Source of the DNA: Linum tenue
Lineage: Eukaryota; Streptophyta; Magnoliopsida; Malpighiales; Linaceae
Length of the DNA: 64,000 bases
Direction of reading: 5' to 3'
Assembly: GCA_946122785.1 (NCBI GenBank)
Contig: CAMGYJ010000007.1
Coordinates: 6,650,909 to 6,714,908, forward strand
Shown here one piece after another: positions 35,801 through 45,782 of the stretch; the first letter of the stretch is position 1, and every line of letters starts with the position of its first letter. The position numbers and the translations under genes are program-made. The notes under the pieces are model-generated. The model was not told the origin of the DNA. It was given only the letters and a program-made list of their open reading frames with translations, and searched no databases.

Positions 35801-37279
35801 AGACTATGCCGAAACTTAAACAGAAATGCAAAATGAGAACACAACACACGATTTTTACGGGGTTTCCAGTATTGGGAGAATGAGGATCCCAATACTGACT
35901 ACTCCACGGTCGGAGACTCACAGTTATGTGATCTCCGACGATTCACTAATGATCTTGCGTTGAAGTTCGTCGTAACAATATCTACCCAAGAACCCTTTGA
36001 TCAATCTCAACCTGATGGATCAAATTCACTCTCACCAAACCCCGAATTGCTTCCCAGCAACTCGCAACAGTGTTTCCCCAACACTAACCCTCAAAGTTGT
36101 TCTCCCCAAACCCTTTGAGAAACCCCCTTTTCTATCAATCTCGCTACACTCACAAAATCCCCTCTTGTCTTAGCTAACGTTGTTGATCTCCGAAAATGTT
36201 GCTGCTGGTTCTTCAGGTCGCCTTTTATAGGCAAGAATATGACCGTTAGTCATTCAAATTCCTTCCCTATTTGTGATGATTTGATTGAGAACTCAATCCT
36301 CTAATTTGATTTGTAGTGAGCTGGTCATTTGAGCCTCATTGTGCACTGTTGTATCCAATCTTCTTGATTTGATTTCTTCTCTAATTTTTCAGTCGTTAGA
36401 ACCTTCCTTCTTTGTATTGATTTTCTAGGTGGCAAATATGCATTTTTAGCTATAACTAGCCATTGGGAAGTTATTTCCTTTATTGTTCTTGCTGATTGCA
36501 GAACCTCTCCTCCTTCATGCTGTCTTTGATTTTCTTTCCTTTTACTTATAAGATTGCAGCATTTTCCTTCGTTGATTGCGGCCATTGATATGCTTGACTC
36601 AATAGATTCAACTCGTGATTGCGATGGCGCTGACGTCGGTGCAGCGGTTGCGAGCGTTGAAGTCGACCCCTCAATTGATTCCATGTCTTCAGACGCCTTC
36701 GCTTCATAGGTCGGGTCACCAGTATCCTTCCAAAGACGCCATGCTTCCATACGCCCTATGTTGCAGTTCAGGATCTCCAATGTACGATGTCGATTCCCGT
36801 CGATGAGACGCCATTGTTCCCTTGGTGTGAACCTCTTCGAGCCGGGTTCGTCGAAACCAAAGCTAACATGCATGATTCAGCGCCTGGTATTTGGCGGAGA
36901 GCTCCGCCAATTGCGTCTCTCGATCTTCCCCCGCGAGCTGAACGATGATGGGACTCGCAGCTGGTTGATCCTGGAGTAGTGGGAGGATTCTTCCTGCGGC
37001 GGGACATTCCTCGTTGGTGGCGACGGACAGATTATCAGCGGTGGTGGTCGATAGGACTAGGGTTGGCCCCTCCGTTGCCGCAGGAAGAGACATCTCAGCG
37101 CCGGATGTGGAATCATCGTCGAGCCAGGGCGGAAAGTCCAAGCATGGCTTAGGTAGCGGACTGACTGGATCGAAACCGTCGAGGATAAACCTCGTCCTGG
37201 CTGGCTGCCGGAGTTACCAGATTACCTGGCCCAGCTGCTCCCGCCAATAGAGATACTTTGATCTCATTAACGGGGCTCT
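35801..37279 (-). mobile_element. Decayed LTR-retroelement interior (minus orientation)
   Basis: The right edge carries a plausible initiator-Met-tRNA primer-binding site on the minus strand, TGGTATCAGAGCCCCG (37271-37286), which originally abutted the LTR now starting at 37483. Minus-strand frames (36325-36873, 36863-37141) have Gln/Glu-rich, gag-like composition but no recognised protease, polymerase or integrase. The stretch 35830-36250 looks like LTR or UTR sequence of an unidentified element. Boundaries on the left are not defined. Confidence 0.45.
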
Positions 37280-37287
37280 GATACCAA

Positions 37288-37473
37288 CAGTGGCGGACCC
37301 AGAAATTTCATCAAGGGTATTCAAGAATGAATCAAAATCTCTAAGGGTTGTCAAATAATTTCAAATCCATATACTGCCATCACTAAAATCAAATTTTACG
37401 CTAGTAATATGTCCAAATTTTGCATTTAAGGTCTGTCAATTGACAAACCACTCTTGCAAGTGGGTCCGCCCTG
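37288..37473. mobile_element. hAT-type MITE, family 1 copy b, inserted in a primer-binding site
   Basis: The ends CAGTGGCGGACCC and (reverse complement of right) CAGGGCGGACCC are flanked by an exact 8-bp duplication GATACCAA (37280-37287 and 37474-37481). The duplicated target is part of the tRNA-Met primer-binding site of the neighbouring LTR element. It belongs to the same family as the element at 20174. Confidence 0.92.
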
Positions 37474-37482
37474 GATACCAAC

Positions 37483-37813
37483 TGTTACGTAGATTTTCCT
37501 TAGGGACTCCACGTAACGTGATCGAACTACTGAATAAACGCTACTCCTATGAAAATACAAAGATAACTAAAGAACAAACGATAAACTAAAATGTTTTCTT
37601 CTTCATTCATGATAATCGAACTAACATCGTAAGTACATATATATAGCCGATAAACCCTAAAGTAATCCTAATCCTACTCGACAAGCCTTACTTGGCCGTT
37701 ACTCCACTAGAATCCTTCTCCTATAAGCTAACGTTTACTAATATAATTAATCCCTTACCCAATAATAATAATAATAACATCAATATTTGACCCCCCTACG
37801 CATATCCGTAACA
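37483..37813 (-). mobile_element. LTR 1 of a TGTTACGTAG-family retroelement
   Basis: Starts TGTTACGTAGATTTT and ends CATATCCGTAACA (331 bp), the TG...CA form expected of an LTR. It is followed, on its 5' side in minus orientation, by the primer-binding site described at 37271. It contains an (AAT)n run. Confidence 0.65.
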
Positions 37814-38174
37814 GGAAGCTCCCAATTCGTAGCAGACAGCAGGGTTGGGGCTAGGGTTAACCTCTCCCTAGTTGGATCGATCGTCGATAACAATAGCGGT
37901 GCGGCTTCTAGCATAATCGGTGGTGGGGAAGAAGCTAGGGTTAGCTCTTCAGCTGCGGCCTTTGTTGATGCGATGAGTTGGCGTACGGTGGTGAAATCGG
38001 AGCTACAATTAGCCGGCGGGCTCTCCAACTCGGTAGTTGGCAACCTCATGGAGTCGATGCGATCGGGGCAAAACCTCTCCACATATCGGTTCCACATAGA
38101 GACCAATTCTCTTGCTTGAATACCTTCAATCGTCATGATTTTGCGGTGTCGGAGAACCAGGTTCTGATACCAAC
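37814..38174 (-). mobile_element. Retroelement interior fragment with primer-binding site
   Basis: The minus strand begins directly at LTR 2 with GTTGGTATCAGAACC (38160-38174), an initiator-Met-type primer-binding site. An open frame follows, starting MTIEGIQARELVSMWNRYVE (38136-37780). No retroviral-type enzyme domain is present; only ~360 bp separate the two LTRs. Confidence 0.55.
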
Positions 38175-38528
38175 TGTTACGTAGATGCGCCGTTGGGGCG
38201 GAATTCTACGTACTGGATCTTTTCTTCTCCAGACTTTTGGATACGTTGCTCGACGCTCTCGAGTAGAGGATCTCCTTAATGGCGAGAACATCCCCAAAAT
38301 AGCTACGAAACTACTAAACTAAACGGAAGAAATAATCAAAGCAAACAAACTTAAATTGGGTTCCAATCATCTCATACTATTATTCATAGACAACGTCTCT
38401 ATTGTTAGAGTTACACAACCAAATCCCTTTCCTTCTCACCCAAGACTTTAGCCTCTCTCCTTATCCTTTTCCTACTAGAATCCCCTTTCTTCCCTTACAA
38501 GAAACATTAATTAAATACTCAACAAGAC

Positions 38529-40268
38529 GGGTTAATTCCAAGGTTAGTCACTGAAATTATTAAAAAAACGTTCATGTTTGATCACTAGAAATATTTAATT
38601 CCATTCATTGTCACTCGTCACTAAAATTAGTTAAACGGTTCAAGTTTGGTCACGCTCCGTTAACTTCCGTTAGTCTCCATTAACGGTGTCAGTTTTTTGC
38701 TGACGTGTCTAACAGAAATGTACAGTCACCCAATTTTAACTAGAAAAACTTAAAACCCAACCAGCCACATCATTAAACTTGCCACGTCATTAAACCCAAC
38801 CGATGACCCGATCCATGACCCGACCTAACTAAAAAAACCTACTCAACCATTCCCAGTCTCCAATGCATCTCTAATCCTTCATTCCCCAGACCCGACGACG
38901 GCTTCCAACCTCATCATCTTCTTCATCGCCGTCGCCGTCAATCTTCCCTTCTTTCCTTCCCATCCTCCCACCAGATCCCAAACTTCCGCTCGCTCACCAA
39001 CCAGTCTCTTCTCTTTTTCCACCCGGCCCCTGCGATTATCAGCCGGATCTTAAAATAAATACTCATGGCCATGGATTCTTTCTGTTTTCTAGGTTTCTAC
39101 GGCATTCTTCGGATCCTTAAAGAAATACTCATTTGCTTCTTTGCTTCGTTTCTGGATTCGATTTCTTTGTTCCTGCACCAAATATCTGGATTCTCTTCTG
39201 AAATTAGTCTTGATGATGAGTTTTTCCCCCTCTCTAATGGTGGTTAGTTATGGCGAGGAACTTCACAGAAACCCAGGCTTCTTGTGCTCGTTCCCTTGTC
39301 GGTAATACTTGTTCTGTTCTTTTTTGTTTTTTTTTTTTTCTCGGAAAGAAAAGGTGCAAAGCTTGTGTTTGCTGTGGAAGTCAAGAAGCAAGCCAGTAAG
39401 GACCTGGAAGCATAGTTGGATTGCGGCGGCGGCACTAATTCACCGGAACTCGCCCCCGCCAACGACAAACCCAAAATTGTCGAGTTCTTCCTCCGAGCCG
39501 ACTCAATCAAGTCCGAGATGGAAGAGATCACCGATCTCTTGTCCGACCTCGAAGCCCTAAATGAAGAAACCAAGTCTTCGCACAGTGCCAATGTCCTTTG
39601 AGGGTTGAGAGACTGAATCCAATCCGACACGATGGTCGTCCTCCGAAAGGCCAAGAACATCAAGGCCAGCCTCGAGTCCCTCGAATCTTCAAACATGGTC
39701 AGCCAGAAGACCTCGGAGCTCTACAGAGAAGGAACCCCCATCGACAAAACTAGGGTCTCCGTCACCAACGAACAGAGGGTGAAAATTAGAGAGACGAACG
39801 AGTTCCTCTTTCTCAGAGAGAAGATCCTGTCCGATTACAAGAAGGATCTGAGGAGGAAGTATTTCGTGGCGACGGGAGAGGAACGCAGAGTTGATGTTGG
39901 CAACGATGGTTGGAAGCCTCCGTCTGGTCTGGGGAATGAAGGGGTCTTAGAGAGAGCTGCATTGGAGATTGTGTTAGGTCAACGATCGGGTCACCTGTTG
40001 GGACCGGTTGGGTTTAATGACATGGCAGGTTTAATGATGTGGCGGTTGGGTTTTAAGTTTTTCTAGTTAAAATTGGGTTACTGTACATTTCTGTAAGCCA
40101 CGTCAGTAAAAAACTGACGTCGTTAGCGGAGAGTAACATAAGTTAACTGAGAGTGACCAAACTTAAACTGTTTAACTAATTTTAGTGACGACGAATGAAA
40201 TTAAATATTTCTAGTGACCAAATGTGGACGTTTTATGTAATCCCAGCGACCAACCTTGCAATTTACCC
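38529..40268. mobile_element. Pack-MULE carrying a SYP112-like syntaxin fragment
   Basis: Long inverted repeats (left GGGTTAATTCCAAGG..., right complement starting GGGTAAATTGCAAGG) of about 180-230 bp. They are flanked by a 10-bp duplication with one mismatch, TCAACAAGAC (38519-38528) / TAAACAAGAC (40269-40278). The element is 1740 bp and inserted in LTR 2. There is no transposase; the interior holds host syntaxin sequence. Confidence 0.92.
39249..39906 (+). pseudogene. Captured SYP112/KNOLLE-type syntaxin, N-terminal half, broken
   Basis: Plant Qa-SNAREs of the SYP11 group act in membrane fusion, KNOLLE at the cell plate. Translated pieces follow the family in order: KKQASKDLEA; then IKSEMEEITDLLSDLEALNE and ETKSSHSANVL; then GLRD and IQSD; then RKAKNIKASLESLE; then TRVSVTN; and DLRRKYFVATGEE. 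These cover the N-terminal Habc region; the SNARE helix and membrane anchor are missing. In-frame stops follow LEA and VL and interrupt GLRD/IQSD. The latter two TGA codons stand where relatives have Arg, consistent with CGA to TGA decay. An intron-like segment lies between ~39300 and 39352. The piece is framed by MULE inverted repeats, so it is a transduplicate, not the resident gene. Confidence 0.85.
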
Positions 40269-40420
40269 TAAACAAGACCTAACACATCTCCTAACCAGCT
40301 CGAACAATTACTAATTATAATTAATACTTTATTCCCAAATGATTACTTAATACGACTAATAAGAAAAGATACGCAAGCCCAGTAATTAATGAAATGCTAC
40401 GATGGCTCGATATCGTAACA

Positions 40421-40846
40421 CCATGGGAGAGCCTTTGAAGCTGCGGTGACTTCGTCGGATGCGGCGCTGCGCCGGCTGGACGCTGGGGAAGATGAAGCTG
40501 CCGCGGGTTTTTAATTAGATAAGAAGTCGGCATTTAGATTTAGGGTTCTTATGGGGCTTGGGGCTTTGGCGATTTGGGATAAGAGGGGATTTTTTAATTT
40601 TTTAATTTTTAATGTTAATTGAATTATAAAATTAAACTAATATTATTTAATGATGTAGTATGCCACATTAGCTGTTTTTTGCTGAGTCACTACCGGAATA
40701 CTGTTTGACCGTCAATATTAACAGTCAAAGAAATTTTCGAGCCAAATTTGTCTAATAATTTTAAAAGTAGGCCATAAACGTCTTATTTGAAAAATGGGGC
40801 CAAAACTGTCACTAACGCTAAACTTCGTGCCAAACTAGGGAATTAA
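40421..40846. mobile_element. Orphan right end of another MULE
   Basis: The reverse complement of the right edge starts GGGTTAATTCCCTAGTTTGG and resembles the other MULE ends of the window in both start and general plan. GCTGTTTTTTGCTGAGTCAC inside resembles their inner motif. No matching left end was found, so it may be truncated by the adjacent LTR. Confidence 0.4.
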
Positions 40847-40949
40847 CCCTTTTCCTAATAATTTTATTATTTAATATAGATTTATCAACACTAAATACCC
40901 TTTTCCTAATAATTTTATTATTTAATATAGATTTATCAACACTATCATT
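40847..40949. repeat. 51-bp tandem duplication
   Basis: Two adjacent, nearly identical copies start CCCTTTTCCTAATAATTTTA at 40847 and 40898, ending in ATCAACACTA. Confidence 0.9.
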
Positions 40950-41303
40950 TTTCTTTCTATAAGGTGATATAATTTTTACTTTTTGTGATTGGATACTATT
41001 TAAGATAACCAACACTCATGTATTTGATTTTACATTATAATCTTACACCACACTTACAAAATGCATAAAATGTTGAAACTCATGTATTCTAAAATGCATA
41101 TGCTTGCCAAGCCACCCCTTATTAGTTTCCCTTGAAGGCAGACAGACATATAGGAACCCAGAAAAGGAAACCAACTTGGATTTGCAATGAGACGAATGAA
41201 ATCCACCAATACTAAGAACATATAACCAAACAAACTCATCAGTCCTTGATGTCATGAACAGATATTGAACTTCTTTTACCCACTTCACCAGAAAGAGGCT
41301 GGT

Positions 41304-42710
41304 TCAAACCTTGTCGAATACAGAACTGAAATCCACATGGGTGAGATCGTCATCATTGATCCAGCTAAACTTCTCCAGGAAAGGGCTGACATTGAGTGGA
41401 GGAAGAGGGTAAGAATCAATGCAGTCTTCCCAAACATTCTCATCTCCCAAATCCCTAGTCACCTCCCACACACAAGTGTTACACTTGAAACCTGCACCAA
41501 ACCCAATCATGAATATCCTGTCACCTCTCTTCAGCCTCTTCTTGGTTTCCATGTACCCCAACACATACCAAAGCCCACCAGCCGAGGTGTTCCCGAATCG
41601 TTGCAATGCCATTCGAGATGGCTCGAGATCGTAGTCGTTGAGACCTAAGCTCTTCCCAACCCCATCAATCACAGCCCTCCCACCAGGGTGTATGCAGAAG
41701 TGCTGAATTCCTGCCTTCATGTTGAGCCCTTCTCCTGCTGCTTGAAGAGATGGAGTACCTCCGCGTTTCGCCTTATTTCGACTGTAAGTGTGGAGGACAT
41801 AGCGCAGGAGATCCTTCACTGGGAGTATCTTGGGGACCAGAACCCTTAGGTTCAATGTGAAGGCTATAGCAGCAGCTTTAGGCAGTCCCTTTGTGAGTAG
41901 GAAGCCTTCATGTCCAAGCTTATCTTCCATTTGAATGCAGCAGTTGTATGCCTCATCATCTGCCCCCAAATGGGTTCTCACCGATTGTTTCAGTTTCATC
42001 ACTGCTTTCCCCTTCAAGCTCCCATTGTTGGTCAGCAGCATCGAACACCCACCGGACCGGAACAGGCAGTTGGACAGAATCATGGACCTCTCCTTCCCAC
42101 AGTACCAGTTTGGTCCAAGCGACTCTGTGCTCACCACAATGGCCAAAGCCTCCCCGCGACTCTTGAACAGTTGCCGGACCAAATCGATGGCCACAATGCT
42201 TGCACTGCATCCCATCCCAGAAAGGTTGAACGTCTTGATGTCTTCCCTCATCTTGTACCTGTTGACAACCCTGGAGGTCAGAGAAGGTTCGGGCGAAAAC
42301 AGAGCGACGTTGACCACCAAGATGTCGATGTCGGTAGGGGAGATTCTCGTATTGGCGAAGAGGGCGTCTAAGGTGTCGAAGGCAATGTCATCGAACTCCG
42401 AGAGGGAGTCTGTGAGGAGTGGAGTGGCTTCCCTGCCTTCCAGGACGTTTCTTGGGCCGTAAGTTTCTTCACCAAGGCCAGAGCTGACTATTGTCTGGAG
42501 GAGGAACCTGTATTCTTGCAGCCCAAGGTTCTTGTTCCTCAACACGATCTTGGCACACGTTTCGGTGTCGAGCTTCCTGTCTTCTGTGCCCTTGTAGCAC
42601 TCGTAGTGCAGCATGTAGCAACATGAGTTTGCTCTGTTCTGGGATATGAGTTTGTAGAGGTGGGAAGTGATGTAGGAGAAGAGAAGGAGGAGGAGGAGAA
42701 AGATCATCAT
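41304..42710 (-). CDS. KCS19: 3-ketoacyl-CoA synthase, KCS19-like, copy A (468 aa)
   Basis: KCS enzymes catalyse the first, condensing step of very-long-chain fatty acid elongation at the endoplasmic reticulum: malonyl-CoA plus acyl-CoA. The single exon encodes one N-terminal membrane segment (MMIFLLLLLLFSYI) and the family lead CYMLHYECYKGTEDRKLDTE. The catalytic Cys is at ~168 in NLSGMGCSAS, His at ~341 in FCIHPGGRAV and Asn at ~374 in RFGNTSAGG. The short N-terminus and wording fit the KCS19 clade better than KCS1/6-type enzymes. The usual His four residues before the catalytic Asn is Gln here (MALQRFGNT); copy B keeps His. A TATA box (TATAAAAG, minus strand, ~42803-42809) lies ~95 bp upstream. 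Copy B at 54734-56134 is a close paralogue. Confidence 0.92.
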   Translation of the reverse strand: MMIFLLLLLLFSYITSHLYKLISQNRANSCCYMLHYECYKGTEDRKLDTETCAKIVLRNKNLGLQEYRFLLQTIVSSGLGEETYGPRNVLEGREATPLLTDSLSEFDDIAFDTLDALFANTRISPTDIDILVVNVALFSPEPSLTSRVVNRYKMREDIKTFNLSGMGCSASIVAIDLVRQLFKSRGEALAIVVSTESLGPNWYCGKERSMILSNCLFRSGGCSMLLTNNGSLKGKAVMKLKQSVRTHLGADDEAYNCCIQMEDKLGHEGFLLTKGLPKAAAIAFTLNLRVLVPKILPVKDLLRYVLHTYSRNKAKRGGTPSLQAAGEGLNMKAGIQHFCIHPGGRAVIDGVGKSLGLNDYDLEPSRMALQRFGNTSAGGLWYVLGYMETKKRLKRGDRIFMIGFGAGFKCNTCVWEVTRDLGDENVWEDCIDSYPLPPLNVSPFLEKFSWINDDDLTHVDFSSVFDKV

Positions 42711-42800
42711 GGCTTTGGCTTAGGCAGGGAAATGGATGTCTATGTGATTCTCACAACTCCCTTCCTCTGTTTGCATGAAGAGTGTGTGTAAGCAAGTCTT

Positions 42801-42810
42801 GCTTTTATAG
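42801..42810 (-). promoter_or_regulatory. TATA box of KCS copy A
   Basis: CTATAAAAGC on the minus strand, ~95 bp before the ATG. The equivalent place in copy B reads CTATAAACAC. Confidence 0.7.
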
Positions 42811-43818
42811 AAAGTTAGAAGCTTCTGTTTGGAACTTGAAGAAGGTAGGGATGTATTTTAGGTTAAGTCTGTGTTCGGGTGCAAATGTGTGATGTATAGG
42901 TTAAATTTTCAGAGTATTATAAGACTATATGTTCAATAATACATCAATTTGGGACGTTTTAGATTAATGGTACCATTTTTCGTTCCGTTAAATACGTTAA
43001 CAATGTAAAGGTAAGACGATATCTTTGTTCAGTTACATGCGGCAAGGCGATTACAACTGTACACAACCAACTTAGGCCTAAGAAATCTGCTTGCTTCCAC
43101 CAAGTTAGCAAATTGAAGGGGTAAAACCTTTCTTGTATGAAAAGGAAGTTTGACTACCCCCAATTTAATACCTGGCATTTCACAAAATCACTACATTGTA
43201 GTAATTCAGAGGATGGGGTTCACTCTACTGCATTAAATCTGCAGTTGCAGTTGCAGACAAGGACCCAAGCCCTGTTTTTCAAACTTAGACAACTGATCCT
43301 GCGCTTTCATTCATCTTTGCCTACAAGGTCTTATTCAGTTTGTACAAGTATACCGGGCCTTTCGGTGGACTAGACTAGGGGAATGCGTTAGGGTGGATAC
43401 TAGTTTTTTAGTAACCATTGTGGCTACCTATATCTAAACCCTTCATTAGCTCTATTTTTTCCTTTTTTTAAAATGACGGTCAAGATTAAATTAAGGATAG
43501 TTTGGGAATCAAAATATTATCACACCAGATTATTACCTATATTTATAACCTACCTTTTCCAACCCTACCTCTACCCTCTCCACCCCTCCCACCTCCCGCC
43601 GTCCGCCTCCCTCACCCTCCCGCCGCCCTCACCCTCCCTCTGCCCACCTCACCTCCCACCCCACCTCCGCCCACCTCATCCCCTCCCCCCACCTCCGCCC
43701 GCCCTCCCCTCTCTTCCACTCTCTCCCCCCATACCCAATTTATTTTTCCACCTCCGCCCACCTCATCCACCTCCCCCCTTACCCCTCGCCGCCGCCGCCA
43801 CCTCAGCTCCCCGCTCCC

Positions 43819-44031
43819 CTGCCGGCCGCGTCGTACGTCGAGCACCAGAAGGAGACGGCCACCTCTGCTCCCCGCTCCCCTGCCTGCAGGCCACCTCAGC
43901 TCCCCGCTCCCCTGCTTGCCGCCGCCGTCACGATCAGGAACGACGTCAATGTCAAGAAGGAGACGGTTCGGATCGAAGAGGATGAGGAGAATCCCGGTAG
44001 TTTCCTCGTCGTGCTCACCATCGTCTCTGCA
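43819..44031 (+). pseudogene. Captured LOG2-LIKE (LUL) ubiquitin ligase N-terminal fragment
   Basis: In one plus-strand frame the sequence reads AASYVEHQKETAT, then after a short GC-rich repeat VTIRNDVNVKKETVRIEEDE and ENPGSFLVVLT. This is the conserved lead of plant LUL/LOG2-type RING ligases (YVEHQ...IRNDVNVKKETLR...DEENPG). The RING domain is absent. A CAGCTCCCCGCTCCCCTGC-like unit repeated about three times splits the homology, so the piece is not a working gene. Confidence 0.7.
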
Positions 44032-44059
44032 ATTGGAAGGAGGAATTCCATTGGAATGG

Positions 44060-44470
44060 TATGTTTTTTTTTAAATGGTAGTCATTTTTTTTCAGTAGTC
44101 ATTTTTTTTAAATGGTAGTCATTTTTTTCGTAGTGGTAGTGTTATTGTCGTATTGGTATAGTTTTTGTCGCATTGGTATTGATTTTGTTACATTGGTATC
44201 GATTTTGTCGCATTGGTATCGATTTTGTCGCATTGGTAGTGATTAAATCTGCAATGGTATTGATGTTTTGCGAAATGGTAGTGTTTTTATTTCTTGAATG
44301 GTATTGATGTTTTGTGAAATGGTAGTGTTTTTATTTCTTGAATGGTAGTTTTCGTGTAATGGTATAATTTTATTTCTGCAATGGTAGTTTTCGTGTAATG
44401 GTATAGATTTATTTCTGCAATGGTATTGATATTTTTCAAAGTGGTAGTGTTTGTCTAATGGATTGGTACT
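44060..44470 (+). repeat. Degenerate ~20-30-bp minisatellite of ATTGGTATTGATTTTG type
   Basis: Units such as TCGCATTGGTATCGATTTTG and GAAATGGTAGTGTTTTTATT repeat about fifteen times across the right half of the LUL-carrying MULE. There is no coding potential. Confidence 0.75.
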
Positions 44471-44709
44471 GATTTCGGTTTTTTTTTTTTTGGCAGAAAG
44501 ATTGAGAAAAATATGGAAAGGAAATCTGGCTGGAGATTACGGAAGTGAGAGAAAAAGAGATTTTTAATTAATAGATTTTTGTAACTGCCTTAAATGTAAT
44601 TTATTAAAAAATTAATTAATATAATTTATTTTTCCATACCCAATTTACCCTTAGTAACCACGGTGATTACTATAAAAAAGTACTCACCGTAACCGCTCCC
44701 CTAGACTAG

Positions 44710-45540
44710 GGTAAGTACGAGTAACATTATGCAATTTGCCGTAGAGTCATGTGCTTCAACAATTTGGACTGAATTTACATTGATTGGTTTGGTGAAGCCT
44801 TGCTCAAAAGGTGAAGAAAATGTCAATGTCCTGTCAGTTGAAAGAGCTATGTAGGGAATGGGGTGTAAAGGATCCAAGAGCAGAGTTGCAGGTGTTGTAG
44901 CTTGTATGTGAGGCAAAATCGAAACACCCTTCCATTACTGGAGCTGGTTAGGTAATTGACAGGTAAAAGTTTCATAAAATCTGAACTTTTCATAGAGAAA
45001 AGTGATGCAGATACTAAAAAGACATAATCTTTTAATGTAATTTTCTTTCAAACCCTCTGTACTCTGTTCTGTTTTTCTGTTTAAGCCTTCGCAGGTGCCA
45101 AATGATCCTTTCATCAGTTGTTCATCTCCACAGAAAACAGATGGGATAAGAGCAAGAATGACGTCATATAACCAACTCAATTCAAAATCCTGCAAGTGAG
45201 TTTTCGCGGTTTCACTGATCATATGAATTCAATCCAAATTTTAGTCACAGAGGAAACCCATTGGCTCTGCTTCATTGCTGAATACAGAGTACTGTGGAAC
45301 TCTGCTCTCTGCTGGAGCAGCAAATCCAGCTCCTGTGTGCGCAGTAACTTGGGAAGATTTCATCCAATGTACTTGTGTAGTTGGACTGAGGACTGGACTT
45401 TTAGGTACATAGAGACTACATTTAAAGCATACCTCAGATTTTACAGGTCATAGAATAACACAGAATGTAGCCGCTCCCATCTTTCTCGACACGCAAAGAA
45501 TTTAGCAAGTCGAGCAGAGAAAATAAGAGGGAGCAGCACA
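44710..45540. other. Region upstream of KCS copy A, duplicated in copy B
   Basis: Aligns with ~56660-57100. No gene was recognised; sequence similarity is patchy, in contrast with the snoRNA hairpins that follow. Confidence 0.45.
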
Positions 45541-45542
45541 AG

Positions 45543-45690
45543 TGATGTAGCTTCAAGGGAACGAGTCAAATGGGAATCTATAAACCCTCATCGACTAGAT
45601 GATGAAGCTGTTCTGTTCTCAACAACCCAAATGGTACAATCATCAAGCAACTGAACAAAGAGACCAAAATCGTTTCCATGGATGGAGGTG
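45543..45690 (-). ncRNA. Putative H/ACA box snoRNA, unit 1 copy A
   Basis: On the minus strand a 61-nt hairpin (45609-45549) has an outer stem AGCTTCA/TGAAGCT, a pocket, and an inner stem AGTC/GACT. It is followed at once by an ACA box three bases from the inferred 3' end (ACATCA). The pocket-to-ACA spacing is 15 nt, inside the 14-16 nt rule. An H box AGAACA (plus 45614-45619) precedes it, with a weaker 5' hairpin (TGGT/ACCA) upstream. The right pocket strand CGTTCCC is complementary to GGGAACG of a conserved 25S rRNA stretch recalled as GGGAACGUGAGCUGGG, placing the first U after it in the pocket. The hairpin is identical in copy B while its surroundings have diverged. Not confirmed by search. 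Confidence 0.6.
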
Positions 45691-45782
45691 AAGTAAAATT
45701 TAGTTGCTCTTTCAGTGACCCCCGAAATCCAGAAAGCATTGAGAGGTTGATTTAATGACGAAGAAGCAACACAAGCAATATG

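Larger units (their letters stand above)
38175..40420 (-). mobile_element. LTR 2, interrupted by a Pack-MULE
   Basis: Starts TGTTACGTAGATGCG and ends CTCGATATCGTAACA. After removing the MULE at 38529-40268 and its target duplication, the LTR is ~496 bp. Scattered shared phrases with LTR 1 (GAACTACT/GAAACTACT, ACTAGAATCC, TAATTATAATTAAT-type) suggest related but distinct subfamilies. Confidence 0.6.
43380..44700. mobile_element. Pack-MULE carrying a LUL-type ubiquitin ligase fragment
   Basis: Left end GGAATGCGTTAGGGTG and right end (complement) GGGAGCGGTTACGGTG are imperfect inverted repeats continuing through a GTAACCA...TGGTTAC pair. They are flanked by an exact 10-bp duplication CTAGACTAGG (43370-43379 and 44701-44710). 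Copy B of the segmental duplication lacks this insert, giving an independent empty site. Length is ~1.32 kb; no transposase is present. Confidence 0.85.

Noticed and set aside
41419..42462. Long plus-strand frames opposite the KCS gene (also 54849-55892)
   Set aside because: Antisense shadows of a well-supported single-exon enzyme gene.
43473..44074. Proline/arginine-rich frames of 170 and 190 residues
   Set aside because: They read C-rich low-complexity DNA in the wrong frames; the real homology (LUL fragment) is in a different, interrupted frame.
45595..45656. C/D box snoRNA on the plus strand (ATGATGA ... CTGA)
   Set aside because: Box C and D-like words exist but there is no terminal stem; the minus-strand H/ACA fold with correct spacing explains the block better.
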